NCBI GenBank assembly: GCA_965153355.1
Contig: OZ231128.1
Coordinates: 37,138,001 to 37,202,000, forward strand
Length of the DNA stretch: 64,000 nucleotides
Direction of reading: 5' to 3'
Source of the DNA: Flaccisagitta enflata
Lineage: Eukaryota > Chaetognatha > Sagittoidea > Aphragmophora
Shown: in pieces, positions 12,656 through 23,069 of the stretch
How positions within the stretch are numbered: the stretch's first letter is position 1
Layout of the letters: every line of letters begins with the position of its first letter
The notes under the pieces: model-generated
Told to the model about the DNA's origin: nothing
The model's input: the letters and a program-made list of their open reading frames with translations, nothing else
Database searches by the model: none
Made by a program: the position numbers and the translations under genes

Positions 12656-14284
12656 AGATGTTTGTCCAACCGAGCCCTAAGGTTGACGACGATTTTGTTG
12701 GCAACACTGTGGCGATTGGCAGTTTCCTCTGCCTGTCTCGTTTTTTCCTCATCCTGCTCCAGCTTCCTTTCCGCTTGTCTCTGACGGTACACAAAAATTC
12801 TTTTCCGATTTTTCCTCCTCACCTCCTCCTCTTCCCGCTCCTCGCTCTCTTGGCCTTTCTTAATACGGTTCCGATAGTCTCTTTTCCGTAATTTTGCCTT
12901 TCTCTTCCCTTCATTTCCTACGACCTCCCGCTCACGTTTCCTCTTTCGTCCGGCTCTCCTCGGCGTATGCGTCGGTGATGAAGCGCGAGATTCGGATGAG
13001 GAAGCCCGACGGAATGGCGATGATGAAGCAGCACGAGAAGATGAGGAAGGGCGTGATGGCGAAGAAAGTCGGGACGATGATGGCGTTGAAAAGGGTGAAA
13101 TGGTGGGCGATGAAGCAGCTGAGCAGGGGGATGTTGAATTCCGGCGTCTAGGAAGGATGGTGGCCAAGATTGAGACTGGCTTGGGCGTGACATCATCCCC
13201 TGGACGGACGGCGCGCTGCTCCGCTACTTTTGATGGAGACATCAATAGGACGGAGGAATCGCTTTTTCGTCGCTGTTGATAAATATCGAAACAATTTTAG
13301 ATATTTACCTTGCTCTTATCCTGGGAGTTGTGTTTGTTGGTAACCCTCCAAATGTTGTCGCCCATTTACACGTATTTGTTGCCTTAAATTACCCACTGGT
13401 TGTGATATTTTCCCACTAAATTCCTCCAAATGAAAATTCCGAGGCAATATTTCGTGCTCCTATCCAGAGTTGCACATCTTCTGGAGCGATTTATACCAAA
13501 TTTTGTGTCTACTGTCTAGACGCATCACAACAGTAGAAAATGAATTACCGAGGCCGAGCTAAGATATAACACCCGTCCCCCATATGAAATTGACCATTCT
13601 TACTTGAAATCGTGATTTGAGGATAGAAGGCAGGTTTTGATTGTTGCAGAAATCACCGGCGTCGTTATCAACGGCGTCACTCACACCGGCGTCGTAATCA
13701 CCGGCGTCGTAATCACCGGCGTTGTTCACACTGGCGTTGTTATCACCGGCTTCGTTATCACCGGCGTCGTAATCACCGGCGTCGTAATCACCGGCGTCGT
13801 AATCGGCGGTGTCGTTATCACCGGCGTCGTTATCACCGGCGTCGTTATCACCAGCGTCGTTATCACCGGCGTCGTTATCGCCGGCGTTGTTATCACCGCT
13901 GCCATCATTTTCACCGAAGTGGGTCATTTGCGACAAATCCAAATGAAGCTTTTCCCGTTTTTTCGAAATACTGCGCCGTTTTTGTTCGCGTCGTCTTTCG
14001 GCGGCCTCGTCGCCATCTTCCTTTCGTGGTCGTCCTCGCTCACTTTTGGAGGAGAGTTTCTGTCTTTCGTAGGATTCTCGGCGCTTTGCAAGTTTAGCCA
14101 AATCCTTCTCCTCCCCTTCCTCCTTTCGCGGTCGACCTTTTGGTCTCACTTCTTTTCTTTTCATTTCTTCCTCTGCATTTCCTTCATTTTTACACTTCGC
14201 GTAACTTTTTCTCTTCTGTTCCTTCCTCCTCTCTTCCTTTTCACTGGCACTAGTCTCACGAGGTCTACCCCTTTGCGGAGGCAT
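9307..14284 (-). CDS. Five-exon gene for a DDE-transposase-like protein (spliced model)
   Basis: Joining 14284-13604, 13272-12654, 12525-12197, 11476-11318 and 10974-9307 on the minus strand gives one open frame of 1152 codons with no internal stop. All four introns are GT-AG and all junction phases agree (0, 1, 0, 0). Residues 1-110 carry three AT-hook-like GRPR motifs, and about 130-215 an acidic GDNDA repeat. Residues 228-433 are Ser-rich, then basic and helical. Residues 582-585 are LRPK, followed at 597-605 by VCLCSAHTN and a Cys-rich segment (617-657). The core has SDFAE (Asp744), GSDRCGEQF (Asp834) and GHGKGEHDHDG (881 onward). From memory, this motif order matches uncharacterised DDE-transposase-like proteins of cnidarians and arthropods. 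DNA cutting or binding is an inference. It could be a live transposon gene or a domesticated one. No terminal inverted repeats were found. Confidence 0.7.
11012..11210 (-). repeat. Hairpin-ended interspersed repeat, long subtype, in intron 4
   Basis: Read on the minus strand it starts AGTCGCATGCACGCGACT. A CCGTTGGTCAGTTGG-rich segment follows, and near its end are GCACGCGACT and CCGTGTATCCGGCCTTG. It lies wholly inside intron 4 of the transposase-like gene. Confidence 0.75.
11318..11476 (-). CDS. Exon 4 of the DDE-transposase-like gene
   Basis: The acceptor TTTTCTCACAG precedes 11476, and the donor CGACAG|GTGAAA is at 11318/11317. All 53 codons are open. It encodes VKETHQRRFLSDSIGHLHRK, then FSSLRPKFVV. 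The F..LRPK.V motif directly before a CxC..H segment in the next exon is the clearest family signature. Confidence 0.7.
11626..11824 (+). repeat. Hairpin-ended repeat, short subtype plus the 3' end of a long one, in intron 3
   Basis: From 11631 it has AGCCGCGGAC, then GGTCGGTACATCGGTCC, GAGCGGTTTTTGC, CCGTCCGCGACT and a TATCCGGTCTTG tail to about 11769. Directly after comes CCCCTGCCCACCTGCACG and GGGTAGCCATGTA, the 3' part of a second copy of the long subtype. Confidence 0.7.
12197..12525 (-). CDS. Exon 3 of the DDE-transposase-like gene
   Basis: The acceptor TTTTTCAATTATCAG precedes 12525. The split codon (G plus GT) keeps the frame from exon 2. It encodes LDGEERAFRRMIVEAVIGG and then a region ending SRTRDVVSVK. 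The donor GTCAAG|GTCAGT at 12197/12196 is phase 0. The SR..RDVVSV ending resembles the segment before the LRPK motif in the same family. Confidence 0.65.
12593..12652. repeat. (CT)n microsatellite abutting a splice donor
   Basis: On the minus strand it is (GA)n and starts inside the donor GTGAGAGAG of intron 2, so microsatellite length changes act directly beside the 5' splice site. Open frames across it encode only Arg-Glu runs and are intronic in the model. Confidence 0.9.
12654..13272 (-). CDS. Exon 2 of the DDE-transposase-like gene
   Basis: The acceptor TATCAACAG lies just before 13272, and the donor CATCTTG|GTGAGAG is at 12654/12653, phase 1. The exon encodes a Ser/Pro-rich segment, then a strongly basic one (RKRKRERE), then a Glu/Arg-rich segment with YRNRI and YRQRQ that should form long helices. 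Similar basic helices precede the core in relatives of this family, as I recall them. Confidence 0.65.
13604..14284 (-). CDS. Exon 1 of the DDE-transposase-like gene
   Basis: It starts with ATG at 14284 and gives 227 codons. The start MPPQRGRPRE places an AT-hook-like GRPR core at the N-terminus, and two more GRPRKE cores follow. A Lys/Arg/Glu-rich stretch leads into an acidic tandem repeat. The donor is TTTCAA|GTAAGA at 13604/13603, phase 0. The open frame runs a little past the donor before stopping, as expected for an intron read-through. The promoter is not identifiable. Confidence 0.65.
13636..13910. repeat. 15-bp minisatellite inside exon 1
   Basis: About 18 copies of a GGCGTCGTTATCACC-like unit are read on the minus strand as Gly-Asp-Asn-Asp-Ala. 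Some units carry GAT/TAC changes giving Tyr, Glu or Val. The unit length is a multiple of three, so the frame survives copy-number change. Confidence 0.9.
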
Positions 14285-15253
14285 GACTTATGGACAATGA
14301 CTGAAGGATGAAAACACATTTTGACTTATTGGAAATTTCACCGCAGCAAGTAATTGAATAACTAGCTTTATTGAAATCAGATCGTGTTATGATTATTATT
14401 TGCATAGTATTCTTTTAGCACTAATTATCGAACTGTGAAATAAGTTTTAAAACACCTAACTCAAGCGGCCCCCTGGGAAATTACAAATGACAAGTTTTGA
14501 AAGGGTAAGGTAATAGATCGCACATCAACCAAGACCAACTTTTAATGCAAGAAAACGAAGCTAATAAATAAAAGAAGCAGAGAGTCAAATTCAAATCTCA
14601 GATTTTATCTGATTGAAAACCCACGGTGCGCCAATTTTGGTGATCCGAAATGTTCCACCGTTGCTATGGTAACACAATTATTCCCGTTTGCAGTGCCAAA
14701 GTCTTGTATTTCTGACAAAAGGCATCGAATTGTCACATTAAGGAGATACCGCGGCTACCATGAAAGGTTAATAGTTAAGTGCTCAGATGCTTACAAAAAT
14801 GTGGACTTACGAGCATATATGTTAATACTTTCCCTCGAAGACATGAAAAAAGAAAGCCTACCAACAGTCTTGAGCATTCATATCACAATTGAGCCAAGTG
14901 AAAACCGTCTTCGCGGTTTTAAACTCGGCAGAACTGATTTTGATGAAAACAGCTTAATTTGTATAGTCCATCAGAAAACGTGTTGTACGCGAAAAAAAAG
15001 GCCCAATAAGAAGAGCCGATTGCGAATTTGATTTACCCAAACATCATATTTAGTGAAAATAAAAAGAAATCGGAGGATTTCTTACTTTTAATTTTGCCAT
15101 ATTTGGCACTCGGCCTCCACCCCTATTCATGAAGAGCACCATACAGAATCGGCACCCCGGACCAAAAGTATGGCTTCAGGGTAGATAATTGATCAGTCAG
15201 TCCGATACAGATTCATATGTTGCACAGATTCATATGTTGCACAGATTACCTGG
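14285..15253. other. No supported feature upstream of the transposase-like gene
   Basis: An open frame of 121 codons at 14666-15031 (+) shows no motif and no repeat bias. A CCATCAT-type promoter or TATA box for the minus-strand gene could not be placed. Confidence 0.4.
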
Positions 15254-15254
15254 C

Positions 15255-15662
15255 TTTGTAGAGACATTTGTAGAGACATTTGTAGAGACATTTGTAGAGA
15301 CATTTGTAGAGACATTTGTAGAGACCTTTGTAGAGACCTTTGTAGAGACCTTTGTAGAGACCTTTGTAGAGACCTTTGTAGAGACCTTTGTAGAGACCTT
15401 TGTAGAGACCTTTGTAGAGACCTTTGTAGAGACCTTTGTAGAGACCTTTGTAGAGACCTTTGTAGAGACCTTTGTAGAGACCTTTGTAGAGACCTTTGTA
15501 GAGACCTTTGTGGAGACCTTTGTAGAGACCTTTGTAGAGACCCTTGTGGAGACCCTTGTGGAGACCCTTGTGGAGACCCTTGTGGAGACACTTGTGGAGA
15601 CACTTGTGGAAACACTTGTGGAAACACTTGTGGAGACACTTGTGGAGACACTTGTGGAGACC
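15255..15662. repeat. 12-bp minisatellite, about 34 units
   Basis: The unit is TTTGTAGAGACA at the left, TTTGTAGAGACC in the middle, then CTTGTGGAGACC and CTTGTGGAGACA at the right. Variants occur in blocks. Because 12 is a multiple of 3, four frames stay open (for example Val-Glu-Thr-Phe on plus), which makes chance long open frames. Confidence 0.97.
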
Positions 15663-15884
15663 AATTTTTTTTCTCAAACCCAACTGGTCAGCTAAGTATT
15701 GACTTACATATTATTTTCTGCTTGGATATATGAAGAGACAAAAAATATCTTCTGGGCCAGTGAGATTGTAGCAACTTTAACGCATGTCGAAAGATTTTAC
15801 GATTTAATGAATATAAAACTTTTTTATTTTGCTTGGTGTATCTTTTACCTTTCTTTGAACTGTAATCAGGGCTTTTAAACCTTA

Positions 15885-15965
15885 TGTGAGTCCAGTCCCA
15901 TCCCTGTAGCTCAAAATGTTTAGAAATGAGAGTAATTGTCACTTTTGTAAATTGGGAAATAAATT
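15885..15965. repeat. Dispersed repeat, copy 1 (second copy near 54330-54415)
   Basis: CCTGTAGCTCAAA followed by TGTAGAAATGAGAG-like sequence is shared with 54330-54400. The flanks diverge quickly. Confidence 0.5.
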
Positions 15966-16679
15966 GATGATTTTTTTTCTACGTCAACTATGTCGCTACA
16001 CACTCGCTTGTCTGGACATGACAAAATTGACTGAAAAAACGCAAATGGCTGAAAAAAGTTCTTCTAAGGGCTACTATGAGAATTTGCCAAGACTTTTACC
16101 TCTAAAGAATTTTCGGATGTAGAAAACATTAGGGATAACTTCTATCAATAAAGGCGGCTAATCGCCGTAGGAAAAAAGGGAATGCTGATGAGAGAGAGCG
16201 GTTCATCAAAAACCTTGAGCAAGCAGGATAAAAAGCTAGCGTCACAAAAGTCAGTGTCAATATGCATAACATCTTGATTCATCTTTTATGAAAGTTGGAC
16301 AACATTACTACTCAACAATATCTAAAATAAGGACAAGAGCCTTTGGAGCTCTTACTGTGTTGGTGTTTAATCCGGACCCATCACAACTATCCTTTAAATT
16401 TCTGAAAAAACATTCCCCCTTCAGAAATTATCATAGGACTTGTCAAAAGTTAAGCAACAGTTAGAAAAGGGTAACCAATTTCTTTCTATATATGAGATAT
16501 GCAGACCACAGGAAAACACTTGATAAATATGGCGACCAAATGAAGAGACCATATCCATCTGGGCACCTTCTTATACTCCTCATATACCAAAGATAGCATG
16601 AAACTCACTCTTCAGAGAGCCCAAAGAAAGGATCAATGAAAAATACTGATCTTCGGGGAAAATGCGAAAAAGGTGGAAA
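15966..16679. other. No recognisable gene
   Basis: AT-rich sequence. A short GGCGGCTAATCGCCGTAGG hairpin near 16153 resembles the repeat at 1063. Confidence 0.4.
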
Positions 16680-16890
16680 AATGAAAAAAGATTCAAAAAG
16701 TCATAGCTCCAAAACTATCAATCGCACAGAATTCTGCTTGGCATCATCTGAAAGAGGAGAATAAGCTCTTTCTTAGCTATTAATTTCATGTGTAGTCCCA
16801 TTTGGCCCCCAAAACTGACCAATTTCCCCAAACGCCTCATGAGAAAAAGGGAAAACAACTTTTCTTTGCGGAACTCAAAAAGTCTTCGAA
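16680..16890. repeat. Dispersed repeat, copy 2 (see 1660-1900)
   Basis: It carries AGAATTCTGCTTGGCATCAT and CCTCATGAGAAAAAGGG in the same order and spacing as the copy at 1660-1900. Confidence 0.5.
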
Positions 16891-16897
16891 TCTTAAC

Positions 16898-17078
16898 TTT
16901 TTAGTCACGTGCACGCAACTGTACAACCCGCTTTGTCCGTTGGTTGGTTGGTCAGTCACACTTTACTTCTTTTTATGATATTATTTCTTTGACCCCACTG
17001 CTCCTGCCAAAATGGTCTAGTGACCTCAAATACAGCCCCTGCCCACCTGCACGCAACTTTGGTAGCCTTGTATCCAAA
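16898..17078 (+). repeat. Hairpin-ended interspersed repeat, long subtype
   Basis: It starts TTTTTAGTCACGTGCACGC, continues CCCGCTTTGTCCGTTGGTTGG and TGACCTCAAATACAGCCCC, and ends TGCACGCAACT plus GGTAGCCTTGTATCC. Confidence 0.75.
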
Positions 17079-17854
17079 TAAAGGAACTGACATAAAATCT
17101 CACATAATGTCAAGTGACAAAGTCTGACAAAATACCTTTTCAAGCCATACAAATCATTACAGTGACCTATTGAGGCCGGAGTTGCCATAGCAGGAAGTCA
17201 GATGAACAATTTAAATCATAATATGAATTGACTTGTCCATAGTTTATGGCAAAATGAGTTTTTAGCCCAGGTGAACAAAGACTTATGCTCTAGGTAGTTT
17301 TCACAGATAAAACCTCAACCATTTATCTGAGATTTTAGACGTGTGAGTCTCTTACTAAAATCTTCCATTGAGAAGTAAAACTTGTTCTCTTATGACAAAA
17401 GTTTATTTCAGCAGATCATGCTGCTTACTGTTGCTTGTTTACTTCACGCAGCTTTTGCAAGGATTGTGAATCTGCAATGACATATACAATATTCTCATCT
17501 CAAAATTTTTACCAATATCTTCTTTGACCTAATCCTTCTGCCACAAATTTAAGTGCAGAATGGCCCTGGGCAGCCTACTTTTACTCAAAGTATTTCGCGC
17601 TTCAAAGATTCAAGCAGCATCACAGCACTTCGACGTAACAAAGATGTAAAATCATAAATTGCTTAAATGAGACCAAACAACCGAACCAAGATTGGACTGA
17701 AATGACGTGTTTTAGATCTGCAAGAATGCACCAAAAAAGACATGACAGCATTAGTCATGACATGCAGACTGACCGAGTTCATAACAGTAGCTCAAAAAAA
17801 TAGAACAAATTGTTTATTGTTATGTAATTTTCATCCAATGAGAAACAGTCCATG
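17079..17854. other. No recognisable gene
   Basis: AT-rich sequence with only short frames. The motif AAGACTTATGCTCTAGGTAGT near 17271 is the inverse of one near 7014. Confidence 0.4.
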
Positions 17855-17937
17855 TTTTAGTTGCGGACACGCAACTCTGTAAGAGGCTTTGTCCGTCCAT
17901 CTGTCTAGCCGTCTGTTGGTCCGTTGGTCTGCCCGTT
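17855..17937 (+). repeat. Hairpin-ended repeat, 5' fragment joined to the satellite array
   Basis: It starts TTTTAGTTGCGGACACGCAA and GGCTTTGTCCGTCC, then runs straight into the first higher-order unit (GATCTAGTTGAGATG). The later units start with the same GTCCGTAATGATC junction, so this fragment's tail was copied with the array. Confidence 0.6.
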
Positions 17938-18602
17938 ATGATCTAGTTGAGATGTATTCTGCTTTCTCTGGTTAAATTTTTCTGGTATAAATTCTCTGGT
18001 TGACTCTCTGTGGATCTCTCTGGTTGACATTGGTTGACGTTGTTTGGTTGTATTTTTCTGGTTGTATTTATCTGGTTGTATTTTTCTGGTTGTATTTTTC
18101 TGGTTGTTTTTTTGTGGTTGTATTTTTCTGGTATTAGTGCTGCTCTGCTGGGGCTGCTGCTACAAAACCATTTGTTGGTTCATTTTCCTTATGAAATTGC
18201 TGCGCTGTGACTGCTGCTGCGTAAATCCCCCTTTAAACCCCTGCCTTATAGCCCCAACCATCCTTATATACCTACCTTAATATTATAATAAAGCAGCAGC
18301 AGCAGCATATCAAAATTTATTCCTAAGGAAAATACAACCAGCAGCAGCCCAGCAGCCTTCAAAGGGACTCTAAAGAAGAATACAACCAGAGCTATTAAAG
18401 ATAATACAACCAGTGTTTCTAAGAGAAAAACAACCAGAGCTTCATTCCATAATACAACCAGTGCTTCTAAGATAAAAACAACCATAATATCTGAGAGATG
18501 TAACAAGAGTGGCTGAGAGATACAACCATAGTTTCTTTGAGAGATACAATCAGAGAGTTGACCAGAGATATATTCAGTGAGTCGACGAGAGATACATCCA
18601 GT

Positions 18603-19230
18603 TGGTAAGAAATGCAACTAGAGATTCTATGAGAAATACAACCAGAGAGTCTATGAGAAATACAACCAGAGAGTCAAAGGAAAATACAACCAGCGTTAAT
18701 GAGAAATACAACCAGAGAGTCTATGAGAAATTCAACCAGAGAGTCTATGAGAAATACAACCAGAGAGTCTATGAGAAATACAACCAGAGAGTCTATGAGA
18801 AATACAACCAGAGAGTCTATGAGAAATACAACCAGAGAGTCTATGAGAAATACAACCAGAGAGTCTATGAGAAATACAACCAGAAAGTCTATGAGAAATA
18901 CAATCAGAGTCTATGGAAAATACAACCAGAGTCTATGAGAGATACAACCAGAGAGTCAACAAGAAATTCAACCAGAGAGTCAAAGGTCAATACAACCAGG
19001 GTTAATGAAAAACACGACCAGAGAGTCTGAGAAATACAATGAGAGTCTATAAGAAATACAACCAGCGAGTCTATGAGAAATACAACCAGAGAGTCTATGA
19101 GAAATGCAACCAGAGAGTCTATGAGAAATACAACCAGAGAGTCTATGAGAAATATAACCAGAGAGTCTAGGAGAAATACAACCAGTCATTGAGAAATACA
19201 GCCAGGGAGTCTATGAGAAATACAGCCAGG
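18603..19230 (+). repeat. 24-bp tandem array, block 1
   Basis: About 25 units of GAGAGTCTATGAGAAATACA plus ACCA. Some units are shortened or carry GTCAAAGGAA in place of GTCTATGAGA. Confidence 0.9.
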
Positions 19231-20564
19231 GAGTCTATGAGAAATACAACTAGAGTCTATGAGAAATACAACCAGTCTATGAGAAATAAACGAGTCCATG
19301 AGAGATTCAACTAAAGAGTCGATGGAAAATACAATCAGAGAGTCAATAAGAAATACAAAAAGAAACCAGAGTTAATAGGAAATACAACCAGTCTAGGAGA
19401 GACAACCAGGAATTTTAAAAAAAAAACAACCATTGGTTGTATTGAGCATTCTCTGGTTTACCTTCTTTGGTGGACTTTCTCTGGTTGACTTTGGTTGACT
19501 TTTTGCGGTTGTATTTTTCTGGTTGTATTTATTTATACATCTATTGGTTGTATTCCGCTTTCTTCGATTAAATCTTTCTTGTTTAGATTCTCTGGTTGAC
19601 TTTCTGTGGTTCATTCGTCTGTCGTAATGATCGAATTGAGATGTATTCTGCTTTCTCTGGTTAAATTTTTCTGGTATAAATTCTCTGGTTGACTATCTGT
19701 GGATCTCTCTGGTTGACTTTGGTTGACGTTGTTTGGCTGTATTTTTCTGGTTGTATTTATCTGGTTGTATTTTTCTGGTTGTATTTTTCTGGTTGTATTT
19801 TTCTGGTGTTAGTGCTGCTCTGCTGGGGCTGCTGCTACAAAATCATTTGTTGGTTCATTTTCTTAATGAAATTGCTGCGCTGTATGACTGCTGCTGCGTA
19901 AATCCCCCTTTAAACCCCTGCCTTATAGCCCCAACCATCCTTATATACCTCCCTAATATTATAATAAAGCAGCAGCAGCAGCATATCAAAATTTGTTCCT
20001 AAGGAAAATACAACCAGCAGCAGCCCAGCAGCCTTCAATGGGACTCTAAAGAAGAATACAACCAGAGCTATTTAAGATAATACAACCAGTGTTTCTAAGA
20101 GAAAAACAACCAGAGCTTCATTCCCTAATACAACCAGTGCTTCTAAGATAAAAACAACCATAATATCTGAGAGATATAACAAGAGTGGCTGAGAGATACA
20201 ACAAGAGTTTCTTTGAGAGATATATTCAGAGAGTTGACCAGAGATATATTCAGAGAGTCGACGAGAGATACAACTAGTTGGTAAGAAATACAACCAAAGA
20301 TTCTATAAGAAATACAACCAGATAGTCTACAAGAAATACAACCAGAGAGTCAAAGGAAAATACAACCAGGGTTAATGAGAAATACAACCAGATAGTCTAC
20401 AAGAAATACAACCAGAGAGTCAAAGGAAAATACAACCAGGGTTAATGAGAAATACAACCAGAGAGTCTATGAGAAATACTACCAGAGAGTCTATTCTTTC
20501 CATAATACAACCAGTGCTTCTAGAATAAAAACAACCATGATATCTGAGAGATATAACAAGAGTG

Positions 20565-21300
20565 GCTGTGAGATACAACCAGAGTTTCTATGAAAAATAC
20601 AACCAGAGAGTCTATGAGAGATACAACCAGAGAGTCTATGAGAGATACAACCAGAGAGTCTATGAGAGTTACAACCAGAGAGTCTATGAGAGATACAACC
20701 AGAGAGTCTATGAGAGATACAACCAGAGAGTCTATGAGAAACACAACCAGCGAGTCTAGGAGAAATACAACCAGCGAGTCTTGGAGAAATACAACCAGAG
20801 AGTCTATGAGAAATACAACCAAAGAGTCTATGAGAATTACAACCAGAGAGTCTATGAAAAATACAACCAGAGAGTCTAAAAGAAATACAACCAGAGAGTC
20901 TACAAGAGATACAACCAGAGAGTCAAAGGAAAATACAACCAGGGTTAATGAGAAACACAACCAGACAGTCTATGAGAAATACAACCAGAGAGTCTATGAG
21001 AAATACAACCAGAGAGTCTATGAGAAATACAACTTGAAAGTCTATGAGAAATACAACCAGCGAGTCTATGAGAAATACAACCAGCGAGTCTATGAGAAAT
21101 ACAACCAGCGAGTCTATGAGAAATACAACCAGAGAGTTTATGAGAAATACAACCAGAGAGTCTATGAGAAATGCAACCAGAGAGTCTATGAGAAATGCAA
21201 CCAGAGAGTCGATGAGAAATACAGCCAGGGAGTCTTTGAGAAATACAACCAGTCTATGAGAAATACAACGAGTCTATGAGAAATACAACGAGTCTGAGAT
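20565..21300 (+). repeat. 24-bp tandem array, block 2
   Basis: About 30 units. The left part uses the variant GTCTATGAGAGATACAACC, the right part GTCTATGAGAAATACAACC. This shows local homogenisation. Confidence 0.9.
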
Positions 21301-22174
21301 AACTAAAGAGTCAATGGAAAATACAATCAGATAGTCAATAAGAAATACAAAAAGAAAGTCTATGAGAATTCAACCAGAGTTGATAAGAAATACGACCAGT
21401 CTAGGAGAGACACAACCAAGAATTTAAAAAAAAACAACCATTGGTTGTATTGAGCATTCTCTGGTTTACTTTCTCTGGTTGACTTTCTCTGGTTCATTTT
21501 CTCTGGTTGACTTTGGTTGACTTTTTGTGGTTGTATTTTTCTGGTTGTATTTATTTATACAACTATAGGTTTTATTCCGCTTTCTTCAATTAAATTTTTC
21601 TGGTTTAAATTCTCTGGTTGACTTTCTGTGGTTTGTTGGTCTGTCCGTAATGATCAAGTTGAGATGTATTCTGCTTTCTCTGGTTAAATTTTTCTGGTAT
21701 AAATTATCCGGTTAACTCTCTGTGGATCTCTCTGGTTGACTTTGGTTGACATTGTTTGGTTGTATTTTTCTGGTTGTATTTATCTGGTTGTATTTTTCTG
21801 GTTGTATTTTTCTGGTTGTATTTTTCTGGTGTTAGTGCTGCTCTGCTGGGGCTGCTGCTACAAAATCATTTGTTGGTTCATTTTCTTAATGAAATTGCTG
21901 CGCTGTAGGACTGCTGCTGTATAAATCCCCCTTTAAACCCCTGCCTTATAGCCCCAACCATCCTTATATACCTACCTTAATATTATGATAAAGCAGCAGC
22001 AGCAGCAGCATATCAAAATTTGTTCTTAAGGAAAATACAACCAGCAGCAGCCCAGCAGCCTTCAAAGGGACTCTAAAGAAGAATACAACCAGAGCTATTA
22101 AAGATAATACAACCAGTGTTTTTAAGAGAAAAACAACCAGAGCTTCATTCCATAATACAACCAGTGCTTCTAAG

Positions 22175-22712
22175 ATATGAAACAACCAGAGAGTCTATGA
22201 GAAATACAACCAGAGAGTCTATGAGAATTACAACCAGAGAGTCTATGAGAAATACAACCAGAGAGTCTGAGAAATACAACCAGAGAGTCTATGAGAAATA
22301 CAACCAGAGAGTCTATGAGAAATACAACCAGAGAGTCTATGAGAAATACAACCAGAGAGTCTATGAGAAATACAACCAGAGAGTCTATGAGAAATACAAC
22401 CAAAGAGTCTATGAGAAATACAACCAGAGAGTCTATGAGAAATACAACCAGAGAGTCTATGAGAAATACAACCAGAGAGTCTATGAGAAATACAACCAGT
22501 GAGTCTATGAGAAATACAACCAGAGAGTCTATGAGAAATACAACCAGAGAGTTTGAGAAATACAACCAGAGAGTCTATGAGAAATACAACCAGAAAGTCT
22601 GTGAGAAATACAACCAGAGAGTCTATAAAAAACACAACCAGAGAGTCTATGAGAAGTACAACCAGAAAGTCTATGAGAAATACAACCAGAGAGTCTATGA
22701 GAGATACAACCA
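22175..22712 (+). repeat. 24-bp tandem array, block 3
   Basis: About 22 units, the most uniform of the three blocks, with only a few shortened units (GAGAGTCTGAG, GAGAGTTTGAG). Confidence 0.9.
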
Positions 22713-23069
22713 TTGGTTGTACTCTGCTTTTTCTGGTTGACAACCAAGGAGTGAGAGATACAACCAAAGACTATAAGAGGTACAACCACCGTCTATGAGA
22801 GATACAATAAGAGAGTCTAAGAAATACAACCAGAGAGTGTATCAGAGATACCAACAGTCAATGAGAAAATCAACCAGAGATTCCATGAGAAATATAATCA
22901 GAGTCTGTAATAGATACAACGGGAGTCAAAGGAAAATACAATCAGAGTCAAAGGAAAATACAACCTGAGATTCTATGAGAAATACAACCAGATTCTATGA
23001 GAAATACAATCAGAGTAGAAGGAACATATAACCAGAGAGTCTAGGAGAAATACAACGAGGGAGACACAA

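Noticed and set aside
12522-12794. Arg-Glu/Ser-Leu repeat frames over (CT)n tracts as coiled-coil proteins
   Set aside because: They are translations of dinucleotide repeats, found at every (CT)n or (GA)n tract in the window.
14666-15031. 121-codon plus-strand open frame upstream of the transposase-like gene
   Set aside because: No recognisable domain, no supporting splice sites, and open frames of this size occur by chance here.
16170-16215. CTGATGAGAGAGAGCGG as a hammerhead ribozyme core
   Set aside because: The conserved GAAA and the third stem are missing at the required place.
20520-22767. Long open frames on both strands through the 24-bp array (for example 229 and 174 codons)
   Set aside because: The unit length is a multiple of three, so frames stay open automatically; several frames and both strands are open together.
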